Origin: Gonocerus acuteangulatus
Lineage: Eukaryota; Arthropoda; Insecta; Hemiptera; Coreidae
NCBI GenBank assembly: GCA_946811695.1
Contig: OX328124.1
Location: 87,014,030 to 87,078,029 of the forward strand
Length of the DNA stretch: 64,000 bases
Direction of reading: 5' to 3'
Shown here piece after piece: positions 11,701 through 23,010 of this stretch. The first letter of the stretch is position 1. Each line of letters starts with the position of its first letter. A program made the translations under genes and the position numbers. The notes below the pieces were generated by a model. That model did not search any database. It saw only the letters and a program-made list of their open reading frames with translations, and was not told the DNA's origin.

Positions 11701-14700
11701 AGTACGTGCCTCAATTTTCAAAGAATGAAAGAGCTAAATCAGTTGAACAAAGTAAAATGAGGAATGAACACAAAAAGAACTCTTCTGACATTAAATCTGT
11801 TAGTGATGAGTTCGAACGAAATCAAGTAGCATCCGAACAAACTCCACCAGTGAAAAATAAAAGAAAGAAGAAGACTGCAAATATAAGTGATCCTGTCAAA
11901 AGTTCCGAAAATAAGGAAGTTCGGCAGAGAAATGAACAAAAACCTGAGAAGGACAATAGAAGATATTTTACTTTTAATGACTATGATGAAGATGACGTAA
12001 AACCAATTCAAGATACTCAACTTCCAGTTACTGATAACCTCAACATAGATACTCTTCGTGAAACTATCAACACACTCAGACTTCGTCAGAACAATCCTGA
12101 AATTACAAATTATTCTGAAGAAGTAGCCGCTTTAGAAGAAACTAATACTGATTACTTTGATGTAACCCTTTCAGAAGTGAAATATACTATACAAAATCAA
12201 GAAAAACCTTTTACAGAATGTGAAATTTTCTTGAAAGTAAAAACACCTCATGATAATTCTAAACCAACTACTCCCTCTGAAATTATTTCTGCGAAAACAT
12301 CTGATGTGAGTAATGAGGCAAATGTTTCCATGGAGACTATTACTGTTCTTGATGATCCCTCCCTATCTGTTGAGTCTACTACTACTGCACCACTCCGTGA
12401 AAATGGTGTTTCAAAAAAAGGCAGTAGAAAATCTAAAAATAAAAAGTTAAGATATCAATCCATTATTGAAAAGTCTGAAGAAACAAAAATTGAAGATGCA
12501 AATAACAGAACTGTTGTTAATAAACAATCAGAAAAAGATCTAAGTAATATTACAAATCTCCCCAGCAATGAAAGATTACTTGATATTGAGACTTCCAAGA
12601 ATGTTTCTCAAGATGGAGTTGGACAAAATGAGAGTGTTAGTGCTGAATCGTCTAAAAAAAGAGGGAAGCGCAAGAAAAATAACAAGCTTTTTGATTCCAC
12701 CAATATGAATTTAGCTGAAAGTAGGAGAGATGATCCTGTTAACGTACATTTAGAAGAAGACCTAAAGAACAATGAGACTGTTACAATTGATATAAATCTT
12801 GATACAAGCCAAGTTTCTCAAGACGAAGTTAGACAAATAGAGAGTACTGGTGCTGAATCGCCTAAAAAAAGAGGGAAGCGAAAGAAAAATAACAAGCATT
12901 TTGATTCTGCCAATATGAGTTTAGCTCGAAGTCAAAAATATGATCCTTTTAACGTAGATTCAAAAGAAAACACAAAGGACAATGAGACTTCCACACCTAA
13001 TATAAACCCTTCAGTTGATGACAATATTATAATTACATCTGACGGAACGAGCACAGAGTTAAATGTTAATTCAAGAGAAGTTTCTCAGGATGGTGTTACA
13101 CAAGATGAGAGCATCGGTGCTGAATCATCTAAAAGAAGAGGGAAGCGTAAGAAAAATAACAAGCATCTTGATTCTGCCAATTCGCGTTTAGCTGGAAGAC
13201 AGAGAAATGATCCTGTTAGCGTCGATTTAGCAGAAGACCTAAAGGATAATAAGAAAATTACACCTGATATAAAACCTTCAGTTGATGACAATATTATACA
13301 TACATCTGACGGAACGAGCATAGAGTTAAACGTTAATGCAAGCGACGTTTCTCAGGACAAAGTTGGACAAAACAAAAGTGTTGGTTCTGAATCGTCTAAA
13401 AAAAGAGGGAAGCATAAGAAAAATAACAAGCATCTTGATTCTGCCAATATGAGTTTAGCTGGAAGTCAAACAGATGATCCTTTTAACATAGATTCAGAAG
13501 AAAACATAAAGGACAATGAGACTGTTACAGCTGTTATAAACTCTTCAATTGATGACAATTTTATACATACATCTGACAGAACGAGCATAGAGTTAAACGT
13601 TAATGCAAGCGACGTTTCTCAGGACACAGTTGGACAAAACGAAAGTGTTGGTTCAGAATCGTCTAAAAAAAGAGGGAAGCATAAGAAAAATAACAAGAAA
13701 TTTGATTCTGCCAATATAAGTTTAGCTGGAAGTCATAGAGATGATCCTGTTAACATAGATTCCGAAGAAAACATAAAGGGCAATGAAACTGTTACACCTG
13801 TTATAAACTCTTCAGTTGATGACAATTTTATACATACATCTGACGGAACAAGCACTGAGCTTAATGTTAATTCAAGCGAAGTTTCTCAAGAAACAGTTAC
13901 ACAAGATGAGAGCATCGGTGCTGAATCGTCAAAAAAAAGAGGGAAGCGTAAGAAAAATAACAAGAAATTTGATTCTGCCAATATAAGTTTAGATGGAAGT
14001 CATAGAGATGATCCTGTTAACATAGATTCAGAAGAAAACATAAAGGACAATGAAACTGTTACACCTGTTATAAACTCTTCAGTTGATGACAATTTTAGAC
14101 ATACATCTGACGGAACAAGAACAGAGTTAAATGTTAATTCAAGCGAAGTTTCTCAAGAAACAGTTACACAAGATGAGAGCATCGGTGCTGAATCATCTAA
14201 AAAAAGAGGGAAGCATAAGAAAAATAACAGGCATCTTGATTCTGCCAACATGAGTTTAGCTGAAAGTCGGAGAGATGATCCTGTTAACGTAGATTCAGAA
14301 GAAAACATAAAGGACAATGAAACTGTTACAGCTGTTATAAACTCTTCAGTTGATGACAATATTATACATACATCTGACGGAACAAGCACTGAGTTAAATG
14401 TTAATTCAAGCGAAGTTTCTCAAGAAACAGTTACAGAAGATGAGAGCATCAGTGCTGAATCATCTAAAAAAAGAGGGAAGCATAAGAAAAATAACAGGCA
14501 TCTTGATTCTGCCAACATGAGTTTAGCTGAAAGTCGGAGAGATGATCCTGTTAACGTAGATTCAGAAGAAAACATAAAGGACAATGAAACTGTTACAGCT
14601 GTTATAAACTCTTCAGTTGATGACAATATTATACATACATCTGACGGAACAAGCCCTGAGCTTAATGTTAATTCAAGTGAAGTTTCTCAGGACACAGTTA

Positions 14701-17700
14701 TACAAGATGAGAGCATCGGTGCTGAATCGTCTAAAAAAAGAGGGAAGCGTAAGAAAAATAACAGGCATCTTGATTCTGCCAACATGAGTTTAGCTGAAAG
14801 TCGGAGAGATGATCCTGTTAACGTAGATTCAGAAGAAAACATAAAGGACAATGAGACTATTACACCTGATATAAACCCTTCTGTTGATGATATTATTAAT
14901 ACAGTTACATCTGATGGAGCAAGCGCAGAGTTCTATGTTGATCCAAGCCAGATTTTAGAGAAAAAATCTAAGAACCAGCGGAAGAAATTAAAAAATGAAG
15001 TTAATAGACATCAAACCTTAAGTAAAGAAGGTCATTTTGAGTCATTCATTGATGATCATACTTTCTTTGAAGATCCGTTAGTTGTTGAAAATCATAATTT
15101 GCATAATGAAAACTTGGTTGGCTCAGTGGAAGTAAATAGTGACATTCAACTAAAAGGCACTGGACTTTTATTAAATGTTGAAAAAGATTTCCAAACTGCA
15201 TCAACCGTTGAAAAAACTAGGAAGAAAAAGAAAACTAAACCTTTTAAAGGCAATGATACAAACGAAGACAATGTTCCTGAAAAAGAAAGTCTTCTAGATT
15301 TTGACATACAATCAAAAAGTGATGCTGTTGTTCCAGAAGAAATGGTTCAAAATAATGAAAACGTTTTAGATGAAAGTATAAGCATTTCAAAAGAGGCGGA
15401 ACCTAAATTGAGAAAAAGTAAAATAAATGAGAAACAAGATCAGAATATTCTCTCCAGTAAGACTGAAGAACATAAGAACAAATACTCTCATAATAATAGT
15501 AATGAAACTCCTGCTTCTAAAAAAGTTGAATCTCAAATATTACAGAGTGAGATTCTTCCTGCCCTAGTAGATAAATTCTCTGCTCCAGATGATGGGATTA
15601 ATAAAAGGAAGGATGATGATCTTGGTGTCAAAGAAGAGATGCCTAAGAGCGCAGTGAAGAAGAATAAAAAGAAGAATAAAGCAAAAATTAATGAAAGCAA
15701 AGATGATCAACATTCTAGTTCTGAAAGTTTTGGATTTGTGAAGCTAGTAGAACGCAAACCTAGTACTGAGGAAACTAAAGAAAGCAGTGCAGCTACAAAT
15801 GAAATACCTCTCATTGAAGATCAAGTGTTACCTTCAATAGATTATTATCCAGCAGTTCAGTCCAAAGACACTCTATTTGATCCTAAGGAAAGTGAGAAGG
15901 TAATAACACTATCAAACCTTGGTTCTTTGATGGATTTTCTTGAAGACAAGCCATTAGAAGAGCCTGTGAAAAATGAAAACGAAAATCCCTATATTATAAC
16001 ACCTGATGTAATTAGCAATTTCAACAACATTCTAAAAGATCTTGATGATTCTGGACAACCTGTTGAAAATTCTGGAGACACTCCTTATGAAGATCTTGAA
16101 GTTAAACATAACCTTCTAAGAAAAGGACAATGCGAAAAAGAAGATGAACAATTGGAAGACAATGCATCTGATAATAAAATAATTGCTACACCTAGTATAA
16201 ATTCACCTGAAATAACAATGTTTGCTCAAGAAGATAAAAAACGTGGAACATATATGATTAAATCAGACACAGTTATTGAATTTATTCCTCAACTCGAGGA
16301 CGATAAAGAAACAAATATTGCTAATAAGAATGAAAGATTAAATCTGTGTCCTCAAAACTCAGATTTTAGTGAAAACAATTGTTCAGAAGAACATTTAACT
16401 AATCTACAAGAGTTAGAATTTGATAAGAAACATTATGATCCATCTGAAAAAAGAATTTCTTTAGAAGAAAAAACTCATATTGAAATATCTCAGATATGTA
16501 CCGTAGAAAATTCTCACGTTACTGAACCAGATACCATCGAGTTGGGATCAGAATCCATCGATAACTTGGAATGTTTATTTGATAAAGAAAGTATATTTCC
16601 AAAAGACAGTTTTGATTCAGATCGGGTTACTTTATTGGAACAAACAAACGAGAGTACTTCTGGAGAAACTACTAAAGTTCCTTTGGATGAAGTGGAAATC
16701 TCTCATAAGAAGAAAAAGAAAAAATCAAAATTAACTTCAATTAATGACAAACCTTCAGTTGATGTAAAGTCTGAAAAAGAGGTTGAAGAAATTTCAGAAG
16801 CTCCTGCTACTAAATATAATAAGAGAGTTATATTTGCTGATCAACCATCCGTAGTGGAGATATTTCAACCAGAAAATGATGAAATTGTTTTAGATGTGAC
16901 TAACTTTAGTCAAAGAGATTTATTTGACAAGTCATACATTCCAGACACAGTTTTGTATGAAGCAGAATCTCATGACAAGTCGCTAACTTGCCCTCAGCAT
17001 GGACTTCCTTCTAGTTCTGAAGAGTGGTCTAATTTAGGATTTGAACAATCGAGTAAACAGGACCCTTCTTCCCACAGATTCTCATCACTTGAAATTGATT
17101 ATGTAGTCATCAATAATGCGGGAATTTGTTCAAATGAAGATCCAACTCAACCTTTTGTATTCGATAAAAAAGGTGAAGACTCAGCACCTGTGTGTTTTAA
17201 ACAAGAGGTTTGTGATCATGAAAAATCAATTAATATCGTCCAGTTATCTTCGGACGCACTGCCTCTCGATATAGAATACTCATTATTTCCTGTTACATCT
17301 AGTAATAATTTTAACAAAGAGAATGTTTATAAGCCTTTTTCAGTGCCCGGTTTCTTGCCTGAAGAAACTGGAATCCAAGAGCAAATTATTGATGAATTTA
17401 TATCCTATGGCAACATCACACAGGGGTCGTCTCACCCCTCTGATTTTGTTGATGGGCGTCAAAGTCAATTGTATTTTCCACTTGAAACTACTAAAAAATC
17501 ATTTGATTGTATTTTAGAAGGGGATAACCCCTCTTTCAAAAGCTCAGACCCCTCAAATCAGTCATTATTAAAAGAAAGCTATGCTGAAGTTCTTAAAATA
17601 TCTAGGGAACCATCCCCTGTCACTACCAGTTTACCTTTTGAGGAGACTCATTTAAAAAGAATCAATTTAGAGGACAAAGAACAAGACCTAAAAATGCCTG

Positions 17701-17966
17701 CATCAAAATCTAATTTAAAAGGATACAAATTTGATGAAAATCATCCTATGAATCCTTCTTTGCACAAAGAAATAGGAACCTCAAAAGAGCATTCTTCATT
17801 TGAAGTTTTTAATCCAAAACCTGTAGAAAAGCTCTGTACGTTTGACAAATTAGAACAATGTCCTTCCGAACCTTTCCCTGAGCACTGGGGCAGTTTGGGA
17901 ACAAAAGCAGCCGATTCCTTAGTTCACCTGACCTCATCTCAGCAAGACCAACTCAATCTTCGCAAG
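5748..17966 (+). CDS. Msp300: Giant disordered exon, 4,073 codons, of the nesprin-like gene
   Basis: The acceptor TTTGATGGTTAG precedes ALKKSFITNRDENMSKRTEL; the first Met (5787) is internal, so the exon opens 13 codons earlier in the same frame. There is no stop for 12.2 kb. Composition is dominated by Asp, Glu, Lys, Ser and Asn, with recurrent polybasic knots (KKRKNKQNK, RKRRKKGKK, KKKKKKSK). Landmarks, counted from codon 1: YADIAAG near 37; a W-P-G/YSD module at about 180-215, 1745-1780 and 1880-1915; a paired VENSG[DE]TPY module at about 1533-1580 and 3411-3454; a tandem repeat at about 2280-3064; SYAEVLK near 3944. I see no enzyme motif and no membrane segment. It is probably an extended spacer or docking region. 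The donor AAG|GTTCGA at 17967 is weak; readthrough adds VRF and stops at 17978. Confidence 0.85.
6278..6410 (+). other. W-P-G/YSDVLKG protein module, copy 1
   Basis: Codes RSRSKSPIWIPGASASYSDV followed by LKGNSCCNSRSASIEDLS. The same module recurs at 10970-11100 (SPFWMPG, SYSDIVKGNSCFNS, STEDL) and 11370-11500 (SPFWIPG, SYSDIVKGNSCCNS, SMEDL). In a protein that is otherwise low complexity, an aromatic- and Cys-containing block this well kept looks like a docking motif. Function unknown. Confidence 0.85.
10970..11500 (+). other. W-P-G/YSDIVKG protein module, copies 2 and 3
   Basis: Two copies about 400 bp apart: RSRSSSPFWMPG then TSYSDIVKGNSCFNS, and RSRSKSPFWIPG then TSYSDIVKGNSCCNS. Arg-Ser-rich leads, the invariant W.PG, YSD[IV].KGNSC, and a downstream [ST].EDL stretch are shared with copy 1 at 6278. 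Cores of the type Y[AS][DE][IV] without the W-P-G part occur near the start (YADIAAG) and end (YAEVLK) of the exon. Confidence 0.85.
12585..14945 (+). repeat. In-frame tandem repeat: nine units, mostly 267 bp (89 aa), in the giant exon
   Basis: The anchor codon of ES.KKRGK.KKNN starts at 12645, 12855, 13122, 13389, 13656, 13923, 14190, 14457 and 14724: one spacing of 210 bp and then seven of exactly 267 bp. Each unit has a Ser-Gln-Asp/Glu acidic lead, a KKRGK(R/H)KKNN polybasic block, DSAN.SLA, DDPVN(V/I)DSEEN, NETVT and a VDDN.IHTSDGTS.ELNVN tail. The units starting at 14190 and 14457 are almost identical in DNA, pointing to recent duplication or gene conversion, while the first two are diverged. 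All length changes keep the frame. Confidence 0.95.
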
Positions 17967-18657
17967 GTTCGATTTTAAAAAGATGTGTTTTGTTTTGTAG
18001 TGCTTCCTTTTGGAGAGCAGTACTAACTCTTGTAAGCTTTTTGCTGTTTCCTCTTTTTGTTTTATTTACTTTGTTTGGATCTTGAATAACATATTTTTTT
18101 ATTCCATTTTGTTTGTGTTATTTATGGTGTATGTTTAAATTAACTTAATACATTTTTCTTTCATTGTGAAGATTAGGATAACCAATAAAAAATTGTTTCA
18201 TGGTAATTGGACTTTTATTGCTATATTAACTATTTTATTTTGATTCATTCATTATTAATTTATTCTTTTTTTTTTTTCATGCCTTTAAAAATTATTTATT
18301 TCCCCCTGGTTTTCTCTTTTCCCTTTCAGTTTAACTATTTGAATAATATAGTATTAATTTTCTTGAGCATCTTGCATGACAAATAAATAGTTGAATTAAT
18401 TTGATCTCCCACATACAAGCTTTTGTATATTTAAAAAAGTGGTAGTTATATTTTGAAATTATATATATTTTTAAAAAAATCAGCAAACAATTTTTTTTTT
18501 TCTGCAAGCCATTTTTCAACTTTCATTCTGTTTCCTACAATTAAAATTAACTTTTTTGTTAATAAATCAAGAATGTAAGTCCCCATCACAAGTTTAAAAG
18601 GCCAAAACATATTTAATTGTAATATTTATCTTATATTATTTTTTTTTTAACCCCTAG
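17967..18657 (+). other. Intron or alternative 3' end after the giant exon
   Basis: The frame stops at 17976-17978, and an AATAAA hexamer lies at about 18185-18190. The rest is T-rich. Nothing else is visible. Failure to use the weak donor at 17967 would give a message ending here. Confidence 0.5.
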
Positions 18658-18717
18658 GAATTAGAGACTCAAATTGAAGAACGAGAGATAGAAGTCCATC
18701 CATCTGAAATCCTTGAG
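18658..18717 (+). CDS. Msp300: Micro-exon, 20 codons, nesprin-like gene
   Basis: TTTTTTTTAACCCCTAG precedes ELETQIEEREIEVHPSEILE, and GTACTT follows. It is phase 0 at both ends. The peptide is acidic and probably helical or disordered. It is too short for open-frame searches but has a good acceptor. Confidence 0.75.
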
Positions 18718-19615
18718 GTACTTTTAATTATTTATTTAATGAGTAATTCATCTTGCAATTAAAAAAATAATACTCTAGGTTTGTAAATAAAAAAAAACGG
18801 TATAATGGGGGTGCCATACCCCCTTTCTTCATAATATTTTTGTTTAAATTTAAATTCTACAGCTAAATGATTTAGTCATTTTTAATACTATAACCTAAAG
18901 TCTACAAGCTAAAGTTACTGCTGCAAAAAATGTTATTGAATAAATTAGATTCGATAAAATGATTTTTATTTTCCTGTGTATTTTTCTATTGTTTATTTTA
19001 TTTTTTTTATTATTTTTCTGTGTGTTTAAATAAAAGTAGTGGTTCTACGCTGCTACAAAATAACAGAAGAATAATGAAAAGCTTACTGCTCATTCAAACC
19101 ATAGAAAAAAGTTCTAAAATACAAACAAAATATTATGTATCACCTATTGATACTAACATAAAAAAGATTGCGTTTTTGAAGGTTTATTTAATATTATGTG
19201 CATACATTTTAAAAAAATTGATTTTTTTAATGTGAAATAAACTTTTTTTTAAAGTAATGTGAACAATATTAATGTATTGCCCAGCACTAGCTTATATCTC
19301 ACTGACTCTCGCTAAGTAAAACTACTCATAGGTTATAAATACATTTTCCCCCTTAGTAAATATAGCCAATATTCATTCTGAGTCTGACCATTCTAGTGGT
19401 GCAGGTTATGCTTTCTATCTTATTTATTTTGATTCATTACTCTTACAAGATGCCAACTTTATATATAAATGACTGAAAACATCTAATTTTCAAGTTGTTC
19501 TCTTTCATTGAGGGGAAGACATCAGGATCGTTCTTCCTACATATTTATTAGTTTCAATTGAATTTAAAATTCTCTCCTTTCAGTGCTTACAGGTAAATAA
19601 TTTCTAAACATTTTC

Positions 19616-19650
<35 letters not shown>

Positions 19651-19795
19651 AAATTCTCTGATGTCTTTATAGACATAAATGTTGTAACATGAGAATTGAA
19701 CCACTGTTCAGAAAATCTAGCAAACAGTGATTATTCATCCTTTGTTTCTTTTGATTAAAGTTAATATATTCTAATGCATAAATTTAATGTTCTAG
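18718..19795 (+). other. Intron without recognised elements
   Basis: AT-rich, with a T run of about 33 at 19618-19650. The open frame at 19020-19235 has no coding character. I see nothing else in it. Confidence 0.6.
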
Positions 19796-19843
19796 GAGGA
19801 ACTGTTGGATACTGTAAAATCTATTGTGGATGAAGACAAAAAG
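19796..19843 (+). CDS. Msp300: Micro-exon, 16 codons, nesprin-like gene
   Basis: TTCTAG precedes EELLDTVKSIVDEDKK, followed by a strong donor GTAAGA. Phase 0 at both ends. It has the same charged character as its neighbours, probably forming part of a run of optional spacer peptides. Confidence 0.75.
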
Positions 19844-20332
19844 GTAAGAGAATAAATTAGCATGGGAGTTAAAAGGTATTAGGTCAAGTCTTTCATTTGT
19901 ATAAAGTCAAATTTCACTTCAGAATATAAACTGAGCAGTAGAATATAATGTAATATATTTTACTGCAATATTGTTTATGGAAAATTATTTTACTGGCATT
20001 GTTAGAATTTGTTTATTTTTTTTTCTATACTTTTGTAAATTAAACTATATCACTGCATAAAGCCAAAAAAAATGTTTATGAAGCTAAAAATCATTAGTCA
20101 TCAATTAATGAGCATAAAGCCCCTAAAGTGATAAAAAACAAAGAACAAAATAGAAATATAAAATAATTTAATTTAACTTTTTTTCAATAAAATCTGTTGG
20201 ATGTTATTCTTTTAATCATGTTTTTTTGTTCATTTCATTTGATAAGAAAATTCTTTATTTTTGTGTCCTCAGAAGTATGTTTTAAATTATAAGTTATATA
20301 AATAAAACTAAACAATATTTCTCTGTCATCAG

Positions 20333-20392
20333 GAGGAAACAATTCTTACTTCACCTGAAGTTACTTCAAATAAAGACACATCTTCCACTGAG
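20333..20392 (+). CDS. Msp300: Micro-exon, 20 codons, nesprin-like gene
   Basis: TCTGTCATCAG precedes EETILTSPEVTSNKDTSSTE, and GTAAAA follows. It is phase 0 at both ends. The peptide is Ser/Thr-rich and presumably disordered and phosphorylatable (inference). Confidence 0.75.
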
Positions 20393-20614
20393 GTAAAAAT
20401 AAAATAATTACACATTTCTTTAAAATGTAAATTAGCTATTTTAAATTTATATGAAAAGGAAACTTCAACTTATGCTTGCAAAACATCCGCCCAATTCTGG
20501 CTAGAATAGAGTGGTAACCTGTAGAAAACCAGTCCTGAAACTCTGTTATACATATATACATGGACCTTAAAAATGAAATATATAAATTATAATAATCTAA
20601 TAATATAAATTAAA

Positions 20615-21204
20615 GGTACTTACGTATTAGCGTCAAAGCAGGTTAAAGAGTCGGGTCTCAGATAACTGGATCTACACCGGGTCAGAGATCTGGATCAAGG
20701 AGTCAAATCAGTTTTCGCCAATATGGCGACGGGATTATCAACGATTTAGGTTAACTAGAGTTATGATATAACCTTTAGCTAGCGAAAACGCGTAGCACTT
20801 ATATTAATAGCATAATTGCTTTGCGTTTCCGCTCGCTCAAGGTTATATCTAAACTCTAGTCAATCCAACTCGTTGATAATGTAGGTCAAGGATGGTTTTT
20901 CGCTGGATAATGGACTGATAAATAATTTAGCATCGCTTCGAAACAGTAGCTTTCATCCTAGCTATTCTGATGTCGCTATCTCGCACAGAAACTGAAATCG
21001 CGTAACAAAAACAACAATTGCGTGGGTAAATAAAGCACAAATGAATTGCGTTGAAAAGACAAAATTGTCTACAAGATGGTTACTATGAACACAATAGATG
21101 ATATCTCTGATAGTGATTGACCAATAGAAATGCGTTATCCATGATCCAGATCTCTGAACGAGACCCGCCTCTTTAACCTGCTTTGACGCTAATACGTAAG
21201 TACC
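20615..21204. mobile_element. Foldback MITE with 8-bp target duplication
   Basis: The left end GGTACTTACGTATTAGCGTC is the exact reverse complement of the right end, and pairing continues through AAAGCAGGTTAAAGAG. The flanks 20607-20614 and 21205-21212 are both AAATTAAA, an 8-bp target-site duplication. A second inverted pair sits inside (about 20736-20881, ATTATCAACGA...TCGTTGATAAT with ACTAGAGTT/AACTCTAGT). It has no coding capacity, so it is non-autonomous. The 8-bp duplication is that of hAT or P-type transposases, but I do not recognise the terminal sequence. Confidence 0.85.
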
Positions 21205-21442
21205 AAATTAAAAACTAAAACCCCCCAAAAATAGATAAATTACATAAAAAAAGAAGAAAAAAAAATTGGTTTAACATCGCGTATAAAAGAGTCCAATACA
21301 GCAGGTTATGATGGTTCACTTGCTAGAACCAATTTTTTTCCAGACACATAGGAAGAAGACTCTCGCTAGCGTGTCTTAACTATTTTCGATCACCCCTAAA
21401 ATGGATTGTCATTGCCATACCCCCTTTCTTTAGAAGAAACCG

Positions 21443-21496
21443 GACAATAGGTAGGTGGCCTGTGTGACTTTATGCCGGTCACCTTCCTATTGTCCC
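21443..21496 (+). repeat. Compact intronic hairpin, 19-bp arms
   Basis: GGACAATAGGTAGGTGGCC (21443-21461) pairs with GGTCACCTTCCTATTGTCC (21478-21496), with one mismatch, one possible G-U pair and a 16-nt loop. Purine- and pyrimidine-rich flanks extend it weakly. It could be a precursor-miRNA-like stem or the middle of an old palindromic element. Confidence 0.6.
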
Positions 21497-21856
21497 CTTC
21501 CTTGTTTGGACTGGGGCTCAAATAAAGTTAATATCTTTATCCTAGAGAAGTTCTACTCTCGAATTAGACTCGCTCTAATTACTCAGTGTCACTTTATAAC
21601 AAAACATGCATTTTTATTTTTTTTTGTAATCTGTTACCGATAAAAATTATTTATTTAAAAAAAAAGATTTTTTTCTACTCGAGAAGAAAAGCTTTATTCT
21701 TGATAAACAGAGATTGCTGCCCAAATAAACTGAGTTGTTATATACACAACCAGCTAATCATTCTTTCAAAAATTAATTTCACTAATGGGAATATTTTTTT
21801 ATTTATTTCCATATATGTAGAAGAATTTCCATATACTCTCAGCTTTAAACATGAAT

Positions 21857-22120
21857 CATGGGCGTATATAAGGAGGAGTTGCAGCCTCCCCCCCCCCCCC
21901 CTCCCGAAATCGGTAAAAATGTATCATAAAAAACATTAAAAATAAATTTAATAAGATCACTTAGTTCAGAAAAAATAGTTTTTATTGGGTGTAATAGCCT
22001 TTTAATTAGATAATTATTCGAAGTTCTAGATTGTTAGTATTCCATATCCCCAAATTTTCTCAGCCCCCCCCCCGAAATTCTCCCAGCCCCTCCTGAAACT
22101 ATTTTCTATATACGCCCATG
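21857..22120 (+). mobile_element. hAT-like MITE with poly-C, copy 1
   Basis: Terminal inverted repeats CATGGGCGTATATA / TATATACGCCCATG. The flanks 21849-21856 and 22121-22128 are both ACATGAAT, an 8-bp target duplication. The left subterminal part is GGAGG...GCAGCC plus a C run; the right part has a second C run before CCGAAATTCTCCCAGCCCC. The body, with ATAAGATCACTTAGTTCA, is shared with the copies at 25631, 48668 and 62706. Non-coding. The 8-bp duplication fits hAT-type transposition. Confidence 0.9.
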
Positions 22121-22959
22121 ACATGAATTAGGAGAAACCTTTTTTGAGAGGGGAAAATTTTGATTCTATGAAATTTGCCACATAATCTTTAAACTCCAAT
22201 GATCTCTGAAAGAATGATAAGTAGCTGTTCAGCTCCCATATATGTAACTGCTGAGAGTCCCCAGGGAATAAAAAAGGATTTATTCTGCAAGGACAGCTGC
22301 CTTGTTCGTATTGAGTTCTAGTTATTCAAGAAATTCATAAGTGGGTTTAGGAAACGTTCCACTTGTGCCAAAACACAGGCCTTCCACGATATAATTCTGA
22401 CTTCCATAAGCTTCTTAAAATTTTACTTTCTATTTCCTTATACATTTCGTCTAAAGGGTTTTTTTTTTCTTTGTCAATTACCTCTGCCTGCATTGGATCA
22501 TATACTTTTTTGAAATACCTAATGGTTCCCCTTTGAATGCCATTAACTACAAACAACATAATAAATTGTATAGTAGACCTAGAATAATTAAAACATTCAA
22601 CAACTAATAAGAACATAGTCAAAGCAAGAGTAGCTACTCAACTTTACTTCAATTGACTTTGTAATAGCTGAATAATAATGTCATATATTTAGTAAATTTA
22701 GCACAAAACAATTATAGCAATATTTTATGCAAAATAAATACAAGCATATGAACATTTCTATTTGTTTATTGATATTAGGGTTTTTTTTTTAGCCAAGGGC
22801 ACAGAAACATATAAGCAGATACTTAAGACGTGAAGTTAACTAAAGGGATTTGTAGATATGGAAATCTGTATATCATTTTTGAGATTCTAGTTATTCAAAA
22901 ATGATTAATAATAATAAACACAACCACCAATGAAAATAAGCCGTGTGCCTTATTAAACT

Positions 22960-23010
22960 AAGTATGTATTCGTTTTGCTAGACGTTTCGGTTCTTCAGAA
23001 GAATAAAATG
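22960..23010 (-). mobile_element. Possible Penelope-like element end
   Basis: The minus strand reads TTCTGAAGAACCGAAACGTC, resembling the CTGA.GA...GAAACGTC signature seen in terminal repeats of Penelope-like elements, where a minimal hammerhead ribozyme is encoded. The pairing stem between the two core boxes is missing here. No reverse transcriptase is nearby. Weak call. Confidence 0.25.

Noticed and set aside
7622..14626. Antisense open frames of 60-165 codons under the giant exon, some of them repeated
   Set aside because: They mirror the sense codons; the repeated ones simply follow the 267-bp tandem units. Ser/Leu/Phe composition is the antisense of Glu/Lys/Asn-rich sequence.
22347..22622. 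91-codon minus-strand open frame
   Set aside because: No motif I recognise, no splice or promoter context, and intronic AT-rich surroundings; chance frame not excluded.
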